Shown here: in pieces, positions 7,078 to 15,809 of the stretch
Numbering within the stretch: the stretch's first letter is position 1
Layout of the letters: every line of letters starts with the position of its first letter
Source of the DNA: Bacteroidales bacterium UBA1756
GTDB lineage: Bacteria; Bacteroidota; Bacteroidia; Bacteroidales; WCHB1-69
Assembly: GCA_002314795.1 (NCBI GenBank)
Contig: DCHI01000033.1
Span: 1 to 16,410, forward strand
Length of the DNA: 16,410 bases
Reading direction: 5' to 3'
Notes under the pieces: generated by a model
What the model was told of the DNA's origin: nothing
The model's input: the letters and a program-made list of their open reading frames with translations, nothing else
Databases searched by the model: none
Position numbers and translations under genes: made by a program

Positions 7078-7102
7078 AATGCGGCTTTATTTCCCGCATT
7101 TT
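7078..7102 (+). terminator. Hairpin terminator between convergent genes
   Basis: AATGCGG (7078-7084) pairs with CCGCATT (7094-7100) around a 9-base loop, followed by TTTTA. It lies 15 bases after the lipid kinase stop, fitting a modest rho-independent terminator for the plus-strand operon. The right arm and loop include the last codons and stop of the convergent alpha-2-macroglobulin gene (TTA at 7087-7089). On the minus strand the hairpin is followed by an A-rich stretch, so bidirectional action is less likely. Confidence 0.5.
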
Positions 7103-10100
7103 ACTTTCCCCTTAGAGGCACTATGTCCTGCAAATTCCGGATTATAAATGCACTTCACTTCTGCATAACCGTCTGAGAATGTGCCGTTCTGAGTTACCGA
7201 CATCGTATATTCGAAGGTATGTTTTCCCTTAGGAAATTCTTCAAAGAAATAGTTGACCGACTCGTCGCGGACGGTGCGGTAATGGCGGACACCTTCGTAA
7301 CGGAAACCGGAACCGAGGTCATTCGCATCGAAGGCGGCAGAATGCAAGTCTTTAAGCCACACGTACTCCAAATCACGGTCAGCAGTAACAATAAGTTGAA
7401 CACGTACCCGCTCGCCAGGATGTAACACCGTTTCCCCAGATATCGGTTGGAACACGTCGCCGCGTTCATCGGTGACAACTCTCCACAAATGCCGTTCTAC
7501 CGACAACGGACGCGCATTCCCTTCTGCCACAATGCTGTCCAAATCCTGCCACTTCTGCCACATTAACGTGCCGAACGAAAACCCATCCGTTTGCTGCGAT
7601 AAGGTAACGTTATCTCTTTCAATATTTTCCGCCATCATATCGTACCAGATGGGCATTTGCAACGTATCCACAACGGAAATAGTGAAATTTCCAACCTGCA
7701 AACCAATGGTGTCCGCATTCTCGTTCTCAACGTGCTGATAATCGGTCAGTAGAACCATACAGGCATTCGCAGTAACGGAAGCGGCTTCCCAGTACTGACC
7801 GCGTTTTTGCTGCAACAGCCACAATTTCATTTCGCGTACCGACTCCTCATCCTTCAAAATTTTTTCAAACGCCTCAATCATCAAGGTTTGTCGCTCTATG
7901 GGTGAAAAATAGGACGAGAAAAAGTATCTTCGAGGTGCCTCCTTCCAATACATCCCCAACTCTTCAGAGTGTTGAGCTGCGCCCTTGATTTCTTCCATAA
8001 GGAGCTGTGCCCTCGCCGTGTCGCCTACAGCGAACAAAGTCAACGCGGCCATCGCCTGCTCAGACCAAGTTGCAAAATCTTCGGCATAAGTACTCAACTT
8101 ACGCAAATAGAACTGATCGGCTTCGGTATTGAAATGGCGGTCATTCAGATAGTAACTACGGGCGAACAAATACTGCAAGATACTAAAATTCAAACAATTG
8201 CCAATCAACCTATTGGGATATTTTACTTTAAGATACTCATAATTTTCTTTTATGGCATCGGCATCCCACTTCAATGCCTTGTAGGTGGAGATATTCAGTT
8301 CGCTTCCCCACCCCATTTCGCGGGCGCGACCGATTTCAATGAGGATGCGCCGGGTAATGCTAAAATTGGAGCTGCCGCCCTTGAACCACGGCCAGCCCCC
8401 GTCGGGATTCTGCGCCGCCACCAACTTTCGCCGCGATGACGCAAAGGTTTTCTGCAAATTATCTTCCTCCATCAACATCGCCAATTGCATATTCTCATCT
8501 TCCACCGTTCTCGCAGGTGTCAGCCACGGATTGACGGACCACAACTGCTTACGGGCTTCGATCTCCTTCTGACGGACACTATCAACCTCAACATTGAGCC
8601 AGCCACGAAGGTCCGTATTCTGCGCAATTGTCAACAGCATTGCACTGCTCAGCAGTTGGTTGCAAAGTTGGTCAGTACTTTCATACTCGGGATGAATAAG
8701 CAACGGGAGCGCCGTCACTGCATTCCACGCGGGCTGCGGCGTGAATACCAGACGATAGCTTTCCAAGTCGCTATCTTGTTTGGGTAAATTACTGAAAACA
8801 AATGTTTTATTTCCCTTTTTAGTATTAAAAAACGGAGCGCTCTCGTACACCAACATTCGGCGAGTGAGCACCGGAATGGTACGTTGCTCACCATCGCTGT
8901 ATTTCACGTTGTCCCCTTCGCTATGAGCCGCGAAACGGAAGGTGAGAGCACTCGACCCTGCGGGCACAACCACATAGCATTGAAACAGATACTGTCCCAT
9001 ACTATCCATACTGAAATGCTGCGCATCGGCGGTAATGGCGGTGCCATCGATGTCGGTAACACCCAACTCCGCCGTTCCTTGCTGCGGCCCCGCATTGGTG
9101 TTCACCACCTTAGCTGAAAACAAAAGCGTGTCTCCTTCGTATGCAAAACGTGGCAGATTAGAGACTGCCATCAACGGTTTTTTAGTGCGGACGGTGTCGG
9201 AAAACAAACAGGTGGTTCGTTTCTTCGTGTGTGCTACCCCCTGTATTTTCCAACGTGTTAACGATTCGGGCGCCGTGAATTTGATTTCCACTATTCCATT
9301 TTCATCTGTTTTCAAAAATGGATAAAAGAAAGCGGTTTCCGAAAAGTTAGTGCGCGGGGTAACAACGTCACTTTGAGGTGCTGCGTCCGAAAATCTATTT
9401 CCACGAACCGTACTTATTTCGCCATCCAATGAAGTTACGCCCTCCATTTCGCAAAGTTTGTCGCCAACGGACTTACGAACAATCACACCATCAATCATCG
9501 TTTTCTGGCCGTCACTACGGGCACCTCGAACAGCGGCAAGGGAAGGCGATTCCTCGTTGAACCGACGAGAAGCAACTCCGTACGTTCCATTTAGACGCAA
9601 TGAAACACCACATTTCCAATCAGGTACAATCAATAAATGGGAAGAACTGCGATAACAATACGGGAAAAACCTTGCTGCATAATGATAATGTTGAGTGGTC
9701 GAGAAATGAGGGAGATTTACATAACTTTTGGGATAAAATCTCAATGGAAACTGAGGGAGAACGAAAATACTATTAGGAGCAAAAACGTCCAAAGAGGCGT
9801 CGTACATCAGACACAACACTTCGGCATCCGTAGGTGTGCCGTCGCTGTTGGTGAAGCGCAGACGGAAGGTGGTTTGCTCGCCCGGCAACAAGTCGCTGCG
9901 GAAAGTCTCCCACTCGTAAGTGATTTTCGGCAGAACACGGAGTTGCGCTTCCACTGACGAAGAATAAACATTTCCCAAATGAATGCAGTGAGCCAGCAAC
10001 TGCACCCTTATCGTATCATCGGAAGTGACAACATAATCAAACGCATAATGTTGAGAGTTAACGATATTGAAACCTTTTATCCGCTTCCTTCCATTAAAAA

Positions 10101-12993
10101 GATCCACATAAATTGTAGCATTGGGAATGGAGGTTCCTATATGAAAATGGAGCGTGTCGCCCGCACTGGCCTCCCATTTATCCACGCACGCCCAAACACC
10201 ATCGTACTTAGGAGAAACCGTATCTTCCAAATGTCCTACAGAGAAGCAATCGGAATATACAACTTCTTTATAATCAGAATATTTTGATTTAATAGTGAAA
10301 CGATACGTTCCCGAAGGAAGCGATGGAAGGGAGATGGTAGCAGCTCCCGCAATATCCAAATCGCCCTCTTCGATTCTCCGTTCAACTGGCCAAGAAGATG
10401 GCTCGTTTTCACCATTGAATTCCCAAGGCGCAAACCGCTCGTCCGATTGCACTTTCAGATGTACGGATGCAAATGGCGTTTTATGCTTAAATTGCTGAGG
10501 AACAATAAGTTTATCAATAGAAAAATGCACTGTTACATTTTGCTCTTTCTCTGCATAATTAACAACATTAACAGGAATTTCTCGCACAGAAGTCTCCTCT
10601 TCAAAATAGATGGAAGGAAGTTCAACATTGAATTTGTAAGGTTGCGCCGTGGCCTGAAAAGAGATGCTTTTTTGCTGCGTCTCCCCCGTAACATCAACGG
10701 CAGAAACCTCAACTGTAAATTCCTCTACATCTGAATCGGGGGTCAAAGAGGTGGGAAAACAGATTTCAAAATTGCCATCAGCATCGGACGTAAGCGTTCC
10801 CACATCAGCCACATAATTTTTTCCAACAACCGAATACTTGATTTCCGTTTCATTCAAGGCATATCCCGCATACGCTTCAAGATGGCCGGGCACGCAAATT
10901 TTCTCGCCCAACACAAACTTATCGGCGGGCTTATCCAAAGATATTTCAAACTGTGGACGCTTGTATTCTTCTATAAATGCACCAGTTTCCCCCATAAAAG
11001 TACGATAATAATTCTTCCAATAACTTCTACGTCCTTTCCGTCTATGATAGAGATTACGGGAATCTTTTGCAAGTTGCGTCTTTGTGGTATTTATAGACTT
11101 TTTATGACATAATTTATGAATTTGAATAGTGAACATCCCGGGCTGCACACTCTCTGGAAGAACGCAACTGTCGGCAATGGAAGAGAACTCGTTAGGACAA
11201 AGCGTGTCGCGAAAAAAGCACGTTTCATTCTGGGCAAAAGAAACAATCACCGGCTTCTTATTATAAAAAAGAAATTTATACTTTTTAGAATTGATTTTTT
11301 CTATAATTGCCTTATAATAAACAACTTGACCTGGACGATAAATCCGTCTATCCAAATTGATGGTCGTGATATAACGCTGTCGGCTGCGAAAACTATAGTT
11401 TAGGATTCTTTCATCCTCATAACCTTTGGAAACGATATTGTAACTATGATATGGTGAAATTTTAGTAGAAGCCCTCCCATCTTTTTTGCTACAAAAACTT
11501 TTTATGTAGGTAGAATAAAATGGTGATCTCCAACTATTTAATCTCATCAAATGAAAACCGTGGCTACTAAGTGGACTTCCGTCACGGCCGTCCGCGGCAA
11601 TCAACATCGCACGGTCGTATGACGAAAATTGGACAATTTGCGTATTATTGATACTAAAATATGAAGATGATAGATTATCATAGCGAATTGGGAATAGATG
11701 TTGCGTTTCATCTGGAGCCAGAATGGGTTTCTCGTTGACATAGAGCGCATACGATTTTTCAGGTAGTGGCGGCAACAATAACAAAGTGGTATCGATTCCA
11801 TACTCACTGCCACGAACTACAGGAACGATGGTATCGAACACGATATCCTTGCGGCGGAAAGCATTAAATTTTTCCCCGGACACATACACATAATGCTGAT
11901 TTTTCAGACAGATGTAAACACTGTCGGCCTGACGTGAAAAAAGCATTATCAAAGGCGAAAGTTGCGTAGAGGGGGATAGATAATCCACATAGAAAGCTGG
12001 CGTTTCATACCATTCACGCCAAGTCTGCTCTATACGACCAGACATCGCGGTTTCATACAGATTTGCTTTAATCAAATAGTCACGAGCAAGATCGTAGGAA
12101 TCCTTATGTGAACTTTTCAGATAATAATTGGCAATCTCCTTGCACAAATCATAACGAGCAACGGATTTCGGATAACGCCCTTCCAATTGTTTCAACGTAT
12201 TGATAAACAAATCATTGAAATCATTTGAAGAAATTTTTTTGTCAATAAATTTCAGTCGCTCCAAATTCCAAAAAATCAAGGCATCGGAATACCCATCGGC
12301 CAAATTTTCCTTTTCCAAATTCTGACACAAGCGTATGAATTTGAAATCGGTTGACGAGGAATCCAAACAGGGAATTTCGTATTGAATAAAGTTTTCTGAT
12401 GTGGTGATGTAATTTGTATCTCGGCACACAAACGGATGCACCGTCCAGGTATTGAAATTCGCTAAACGGCAGGCATAATTGTAGGCTAAAAAATTGTAAA
12501 GTGTGGGCAAATACTGATAGTGATATTCTGATTGTAGCAAATCTTTATACTGCAGAATATCAACATTTTGCAATATTTGTGCCGATTGTAGAGAACGGTC
12601 GAAAAAATGCAGAATCTGCTGGTTCAAATAGGCACCATCCCAAGTGGAAATGTCGCTACTGTCGATAGGGGTTCCCGGGGTGATTTCAGAAATCCTGTAT
12701 GGATTTTTGGAAGAGTAATTTGCCAAAAAGCAACCCAGGTAATTTTCCCAAATGGCCTTTTCTACAATAGTCGTTTCATCGTCGGGACGGATGTTCAGGA
12801 TAGAATCACATTCCAAGACACGATGAAAAAGTTGGCGATAAATGCTCGTATCGTTTTCCACGCCTCGGTTACGTCCAGACTGAACGTCCCTGCACACGGC
12901 AAAGAACTTTTGTTTTAATTCTTCTGTTGAATTTTGTGCAAAACAAGCTGAAAATGAAACAATTACTAAAAGTAGAAGAAGTAGTCTTTTCAT
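7087..12993 (-). CDS. Large secreted alpha-2-macroglobulin family protein lacking the thioester
   Basis: A 1968-residue exported protein, last gene of a leftward operon (22-base gap from the gene before). Signal peptide residues 1-20; Cys17 in FSAC could be an imperfect lipobox, so lipoprotein or soluble export is open. Seen in order: an N-terminal region (to about 400) without a recognised motif; MG2-type YRPGQVVYYKAI near 550; MG3-type KRPQFEISLDKP near 674; an MG/bait-like region about 1040-1110; a plug-like insert about 1152-1200; the A2M signature FTAPESLTRWKI and LPRFAYEGD about 1231-1270; an alpha-alpha toroid (TED) about 1430-1750 including NPDGGWPWF near 1527; and a C-terminal beta region. 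Where thioester members have a CxEQ motif this one has S1439-T-D-Q, so no internal thioester can form. Family role: trapping proteases at the cell surface; a protease gene heads this operon. The reading frame is open throughout. Confidence 0.88.
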   Translation of the reverse strand: MKRLLLLLLVIVSFSACFAQNSTEELKQKFFAVCRDVQSGRNRGVENDTSIYRQLFHRVLECDSILNIRPDDETTIVEKAIWENYLGCFLANYSSKNPYRISEITPGTPIDSSDISTWDGAYLNQQILHFFDRSLQSAQILQNVDILQYKDLLQSEYHYQYLPTLYNFLAYNYACRLANFNTWTVHPFVCRDTNYITTSENFIQYEIPCLDSSSTDFKFIRLCQNLEKENLADGYSDALIFWNLERLKFIDKKISSNDFNDLFINTLKQLEGRYPKSVARYDLCKEIANYYLKSSHKDSYDLARDYLIKANLYETAMSGRIEQTWREWYETPAFYVDYLSPSTQLSPLIMLFSRQADSVYICLKNQHYVYVSGEKFNAFRRKDIVFDTIVPVVRGSEYGIDTTLLLLPPLPEKSYALYVNEKPILAPDETQHLFPIRYDNLSSSYFSINNTQIVQFSSYDRAMLIAADGRDGSPLSSHGFHLMRLNSWRSPFYSTYIKSFCSKKDGRASTKISPYHSYNIVSKGYEDERILNYSFRSRQRYITTINLDRRIYRPGQVVYYKAIIEKINSKKYKFLFYNKKPVIVSFAQNETCFFRDTLCPNEFSSIADSCVLPESVQPGMFTIQIHKLCHKKSINTTKTQLAKDSRNLYHRRKGRRSYWKNYYRTFMGETGAFIEEYKRPQFEISLDKPADKFVLGEKICVPGHLEAYAGYALNETEIKYSVVGKNYVADVGTLTSDADGNFEICFPTSLTPDSDVEEFTVEVSAVDVTGETQQKSISFQATAQPYKFNVELPSIYFEEETSVREIPVNVVNYAEKEQNVTVHFSIDKLIVPQQFKHKTPFASVHLKVQSDERFAPWEFNGENEPSSWPVERRIEEGDLDIAGAATISLPSLPSGTYRFTIKSKYSDYKEVVYSDCFSVGHLEDTVSPKYDGVWACVDKWEASAGDTLHFHIGTSIPNATIYVDLFNGRKRIKGFNIVNSQHYAFDYVVTSDDTIRVQLLAHCIHLGNVYSSSVEAQLRVLPKITYEWETFRSDLLPGEQTTFRLRFTNSDGTPTDAEVLCLMYDASLDVFAPNSIFVLPQFPLRFYPKSYVNLPHFSTTQHYHYAARFFPYCYRSSSHLLIVPDWKCGVSLRLNGTYGVASRRFNEESPSLAAVRGARSDGQKTMIDGVIVRKSVGDKLCEMEGVTSLDGEISTVRGNRFSDAAPQSDVVTPRTNFSETAFFYPFLKTDENGIVEIKFTAPESLTRWKIQGVAHTKKRTTCLFSDTVRTKKPLMAVSNLPRFAYEGDTLLFSAKVVNTNAGPQQGTAELGVTDIDGTAITADAQHFSMDSMGQYLFQCYVVVPAGSSALTFRFAAHSEGDNVKYSDGEQRTIPVLTRRMLVYESAPFFNTKKGNKTFVFSNLPKQDSDLESYRLVFTPQPAWNAVTALPLLIHPEYESTDQLCNQLLSSAMLLTIAQNTDLRGWLNVEVDSVRQKEIEARKQLWSVNPWLTPARTVEDENMQLAMLMEEDNLQKTFASSRRKLVAAQNPDGGWPWFKGGSSNFSITRRILIEIGRAREMGWGSELNISTYKALKWDADAIKENYEYLKVKYPNRLIGNCLNFSILQYLFARSYYLNDRHFNTEADQFYLRKLSTYAEDFATWSEQAMAALTLFAVGDTARAQLLMEEIKGAAQHSEELGMYWKEAPRRYFFSSYFSPIERQTLMIEAFEKILKDEESVREMKLWLLQQKRGQYWEAASVTANACMVLLTDYQHVENENADTIGLQVGNFTISVVDTLQMPIWYDMMAENIERDNVTLSQQTDGFSFGTLMWQKWQDLDSIVAEGNARPLSVERHLWRVVTDERGDVFQPISGETVLHPGERVRVQLIVTADRDLEYVWLKDLHSAAFDANDLGSGFRYEGVRHYRTVRDESVNYFFEEFPKGKHTFEYTMSVTQNGTFSDGYAEVKCIYNPEFAGHSASKGKVKCGK
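9395..9540 (-). other. TonB-receptor-plug-like segment inside the alpha-2-macroglobulin
   Basis: Residues about 1152-1200 contain VRGARSDGQKTMIDGVIV and then GVTSLDGEISTVRGNR. Both resemble the plug-domain pattern of Bacteroidetes SusC/TonB-dependent receptors (GVxSxDGxISxVRGxRxxGQxTxIDGV), but here in swapped order or as two partial copies. The rest of the protein shows no beta-barrel. The resemblance is from memory of the family pattern, not a search. Confidence 0.4.
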
Positions 12994-13015
12994 TTAAGGG
13001 ATAATTTATGCAACA

Positions 13016-13471
13016 TTAATTCTTCACCACCTTGAAACTCTTCAGCATCTCCTCACCGCTGAAAACGTTAACGAAATAAGTTCCGGGCGCATAACCACCT
13101 AAATTGAGATTGACGGATGGGCCGTCCATTCGATTCGTAAACAGATAGTTGCCGTCCGCGTCATAGACCCGCGCCTCCCCTATCAGCTGGGAATTGCGGA
13201 TGACCAATTGCAAATTGCCTTGCTGCGAGTTCGGTGTCACTACGGAAGTTAAACAAATGGATGGATAACTGTCAACGCCGGACACATAAATCTCGTATGG
13301 AATCGGAGACGATTCGTCACTCCGGGCGAAAAAATCACCCAACGAGAAACTGACCGAAGTGCCACCGAAAGAGCCACCACAAAAGCCGCCACCGATACTG
13401 ATGTTGACCTGGGCTTGGAGCTGGAAAGCACACATAAAGACAAAAGCGATAAGGAGAAAGGTTTTTTTCAT
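13016..13471 (-). CDS. Small secreted protein with T9SS-tail-like or DUF3244-like C-terminal beta domain
   Basis: A 151-residue protein with a clear signal peptide (residues 1-20, ending LQAQ). A short Gly/Ser-rich segment with one Cys (22-45) follows. The C-terminal half, about 99-151, has ARVYDADGNYLF, then VNLNLGGYAPGTYFVNVFSGE and SFKVVKN. This resembles the type A sorting domain of type IX secretion (dxsxLxxGxYxvxv...kkixk) but lacks the usual YPNP opening. The small Bacteroidetes secreted DUF3244 family has a similar layout and is an equal alternative. If it is a T9SS cargo, the passenger is only about 50-75 residues. It lies between the protease and alpha-2-macroglobulin genes with short gaps on both sides, so it is probably co-transcribed. 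Function unknown. Its start codon directly abuts a heptamer repeat, leaving no Shine-Dalgarno site. Confidence 0.75.
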   Translation of the reverse strand: MKKTFLLIAFVFMCAFQLQAQVNISIGGGFCGGSFGGTSVSFSLGDFFARSDESSPIPYEIYVSGVDSYPSICLTSVVTPNSQQGNLQLVIRNSQLIGEARVYDADGNYLFTNRMDGPSVNLNLGGYAPGTYFVNVFSGEEMLKSFKVVKN

Positions 13472-13472
13472 T

Positions 13473-13542
13473 GTATGAAGTGTTAAGTATGAAGTATGAA
13501 GTATGAGGTATAAAGTATGAGGTATGAAGTATTGAGTATTAA
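13473..13542. repeat. Heptanucleotide tandem repeat, ten units
   Basis: Ten 7-base units in perfect register from 13473, consensus GTATGAA (minus strand TTCATAC), with variants such as GTATGAG, GTATAAA and GTATTAA. One end is a single base from the start codon of the 151-residue gene. The other end includes the stop codon of the metalloprotease gene (TTA at 13539-13541). The array thus fills the whole intergenic gap. Confidence 0.9.
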
Positions 13543-15806
13543 TTGCTAATTGATATCAGTTTTCCTCCCGGGCGGACGGTGACGCGGACGGAACTTCGTA
13601 ATTTTTCTACATCGGGAACATAAAGCGTTGATTTGGAGCCAACAACGATTTTTGACGACGGGGAACTCATAAATTCCGCACCCGGGGCAATGTGAAATTC
13701 TGACTTATCCTTTACCACGAGTCGAGCGTCATCGCCTAAAATGTAAACGGCTCCACTGTCAACGACAAAGCGGCTCTTTTCGGTTAAGATGACGGAAGAT
13801 TGCGGTTCCTGGGCGAAGACGCTTCCGGACTCGCAAGTCAGCTTCGTCGGCTCGGCGAAGTAGCCGCTTTCCGCGTCACGGAAACGCTGTGCCGGCGTAC
13901 GGTTTTGCGCCAGCGTGATGCCGTAACCGCGGGTCAAGTTCACCTGCTCCGTCCCCTTCAACACAATTCTTCCCGTCCAACGGGCGTCCTCGGTGACATC
14001 ATAGTCGTCCCAACGGATCTTCACCAACCAACTGTCCCCCCCGTTTTGTGGAGTCATCTCTATGCTGAGTCCCGTCAGATAGGTGGCCGAGTTGTTCAAA
14101 TCGGTGTTTTTGTCAAACTTCAACATCTGTCCTCCACCAGATGACCTATTGTACGAATAGTAAGTCTTTGCATTGCAAGTACTTGGATTCGTTCCCATAT
14201 TGATTTTCCGATGCGATGAAAATGCGTCCAAATTATCGCCCATAAAGGAGATGCTATTGGTGATGGCAGCGCCATTCTTCACCTTATTATACATCGTATA
14301 TTCGCGAATTACCTTTTTCATTTTAACGAATTTTCCATTGGAGAACACACTGTCCATTGTATTTTCCAAATCGACGTCTTCCGGTTTTGGAACAATGAAC
14401 ATTTCCTGATCCTGGTAGCCACAAAAGGCGTTGGGGTATTCCGGAACGTAATAATCGGGGACCCACGTCCACTGCGTGCAGACGAAATTCGTGTCGCGCG
14501 GCATCATATAGCGCGTGTAATCCCAGAAACCTTCGTTGCTGATAACGCGCAGATTATCACGATTTTGATTGTCCCAAACTTGCGAAGAGGTGCCTTCCAA
14601 CTGGTCACGTCCAATCTGATAGTATGCGTAAATTCCGGCAGTTCCAGCGGCCAGACACGAGCTGTTGGAATACTGGAAAAAGTCCAATTTCCCATTCTTT
14701 CCAACATTATGAAATTCCAGCCAGATGTATTGGTTGGGCGTGGTGGAGCTGTCTTTGTACGGCAGTCGGATGCGAATGGCGTCACCGGACGTGACGAAAT
14801 CGCGGAGAACGAACGTTTTTACACCATCTTCTTTACAAATATCGGAAGGGACGAACACTTTGTTTTGGGCGTTGTGGGCGGAGATATAGGCGGGAGCATT
14901 CGGATGTTTCCAGTGCATTCGCCAGCGTTCGTAGCCGTTGCAGCTCACCAGTCCGCTGTGGGCGACCCCCAACAGTGCATAACCACCCTGAATGGTCATA
15001 AACGGCATTGTTTCCGAACTGCCGCGGTGATTGCCCCCGCCGATGTGGAAATTGTTCCCGCCAAAAAGAGCGTGCGCTATTTCGTGCGTGACCACACCAC
15101 TCGGATTCACTCCGAAATTGCCACCGCCTACGCACTGAATAGCTCCTTTTCCACTAAATTTGCACGTATCCCCTTCAATGACAATGGTTTCTCTCATAAA
15201 ATTACCGACTCCCCCACCCACGTTTTTGCCACCTAACGCAGCCGACGTGTTACGAATGCAAAGTATCGAGTAATACAACTCCTTCCCCTGATAAGCGTAG
15301 TCACTTTTACGATTGTGTCCATAAAGTGTTTTAAGTCCGCCGGTCTCGTTAATCATTTCCAAACACATTTTCAAGATATTGGAAAACGAAAAGATGGAAC
15401 CGTTACCGAAACGACGTATCATTCTGCTTTGCAACAAATTAACCACGACAAAGTCGCCCGTAATCTGCAACGAATCGAAGGAAGACTCACCAAAAATGCG
15501 GGTGATGGTACCGTGCGTATGACCGGGCACGTACTCCGTATCCATATATTCTAACAAGTACGAAGGCTCCGTTCCTTTCACGTTCACGCCTTCCAACGCA
15601 GGATTGGTGATTTTTTGCCAGTAAGGTGAATCTTCAACAGGATCCATCGCTGGATCGACATCAAAAATGATGTTGGCAAAAATATTCAACGTGCGGAAAC
15701 TTGAATTGGGCGCAATTCCGCTTCCATCCCAACTATGGCGCGTTTGCGAATAAAGCGCAAAGGGGATGAACAAAACAACTATGGCAAGTAATCGGGCGCG
15801 CGACAT
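13539..15806 (-). CDS. Exported zincin-type metalloprotease with C-terminal octad-repeat domain
   Basis: A 755-residue protein with a signal peptide (residues 1-20, ending LYSQ). The catalytic motif is V-T-H241-E-I-A-H245 followed by ALFGGNNFH254: an HExxH zinc site with a third His nine residues after the second, not the metzincin spacing of six. Further on, NGYERWRMHW (near 290) resembles the segment after HExxH in M6-like secreted peptidases, so Glu or Asp there could instead be a zinc ligand. A Gly-rich segment (GGGVGNF, 195-201) precedes the site. Middle residues 300-640 look like beta domains. Residues 655-732 are exact eight-residue repeats. No T9SS sorting tail is present. It is probably the first gene of the operon, with its -7 box about 118 bases upstream and a heptamer array against the ATG. 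Peptidase activity is inferred; substrate unknown. Confidence 0.75.
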   Translation of the reverse strand: MSRARLLAIVVLFIPFALYSQTRHSWDGSGIAPNSSFRTLNIFANIIFDVDPAMDPVEDSPYWQKITNPALEGVNVKGTEPSYLLEYMDTEYVPGHTHGTITRIFGESSFDSLQITGDFVVVNLLQSRMIRRFGNGSIFSFSNILKMCLEMINETGGLKTLYGHNRKSDYAYQGKELYYSILCIRNTSAALGGKNVGGGVGNFMRETIVIEGDTCKFSGKGAIQCVGGGNFGVNPSGVVTHEIAHALFGGNNFHIGGGNHRGSSETMPFMTIQGGYALLGVAHSGLVSCNGYERWRMHWKHPNAPAYISAHNAQNKVFVPSDICKEDGVKTFVLRDFVTSGDAIRIRLPYKDSSTTPNQYIWLEFHNVGKNGKLDFFQYSNSSCLAAGTAGIYAYYQIGRDQLEGTSSQVWDNQNRDNLRVISNEGFWDYTRYMMPRDTNFVCTQWTWVPDYYVPEYPNAFCGYQDQEMFIVPKPEDVDLENTMDSVFSNGKFVKMKKVIREYTMYNKVKNGAAITNSISFMGDNLDAFSSHRKINMGTNPSTCNAKTYYSYNRSSGGGQMLKFDKNTDLNNSATYLTGLSIEMTPQNGGDSWLVKIRWDDYDVTEDARWTGRIVLKGTEQVNLTRGYGITLAQNRTPAQRFRDAESGYFAEPTKLTCESGSVFAQEPQSSVILTEKSRFVVDSGAVYILGDDARLVVKDKSEFHIAPGAEFMSSPSSKIVVGSKSTLYVPDVEKLRSSVRVTVRPGGKLISISN
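13611..13844 (-). repeat. Eight-residue (24-bp period) coding repeats at the metalloprotease C-terminus
   Basis: Residues 655-726 divide without gaps into nine octads: KLTCESGS, VFAQEPQS, SVILTEKS, RFVVDSGA, VYILGDDA, RLVVKDKS, EFHIAPGA, EFMSSPSS, KIVVGSKS; TLYVPD follows. The pattern is one polar residue, about three hydrophobic or beta-prone residues, then a polar turn ending in Ser or Ala. This predicts a small beta-solenoid or stacked beta-hairpin stalk (inference). The DNA copies have diverged, so the repeat is old and kept at protein level. Confidence 0.75.
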
Positions 15807-15809
15807 TAA

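Noticed and set aside
14565..15236. Plus-strand open frame of 223 codons opposite the metalloprotease gene
   Set aside because: Antisense shadow of the metalloprotease coding frame, which carries the HExxH motif and signal peptide; the shadow shows no family features.
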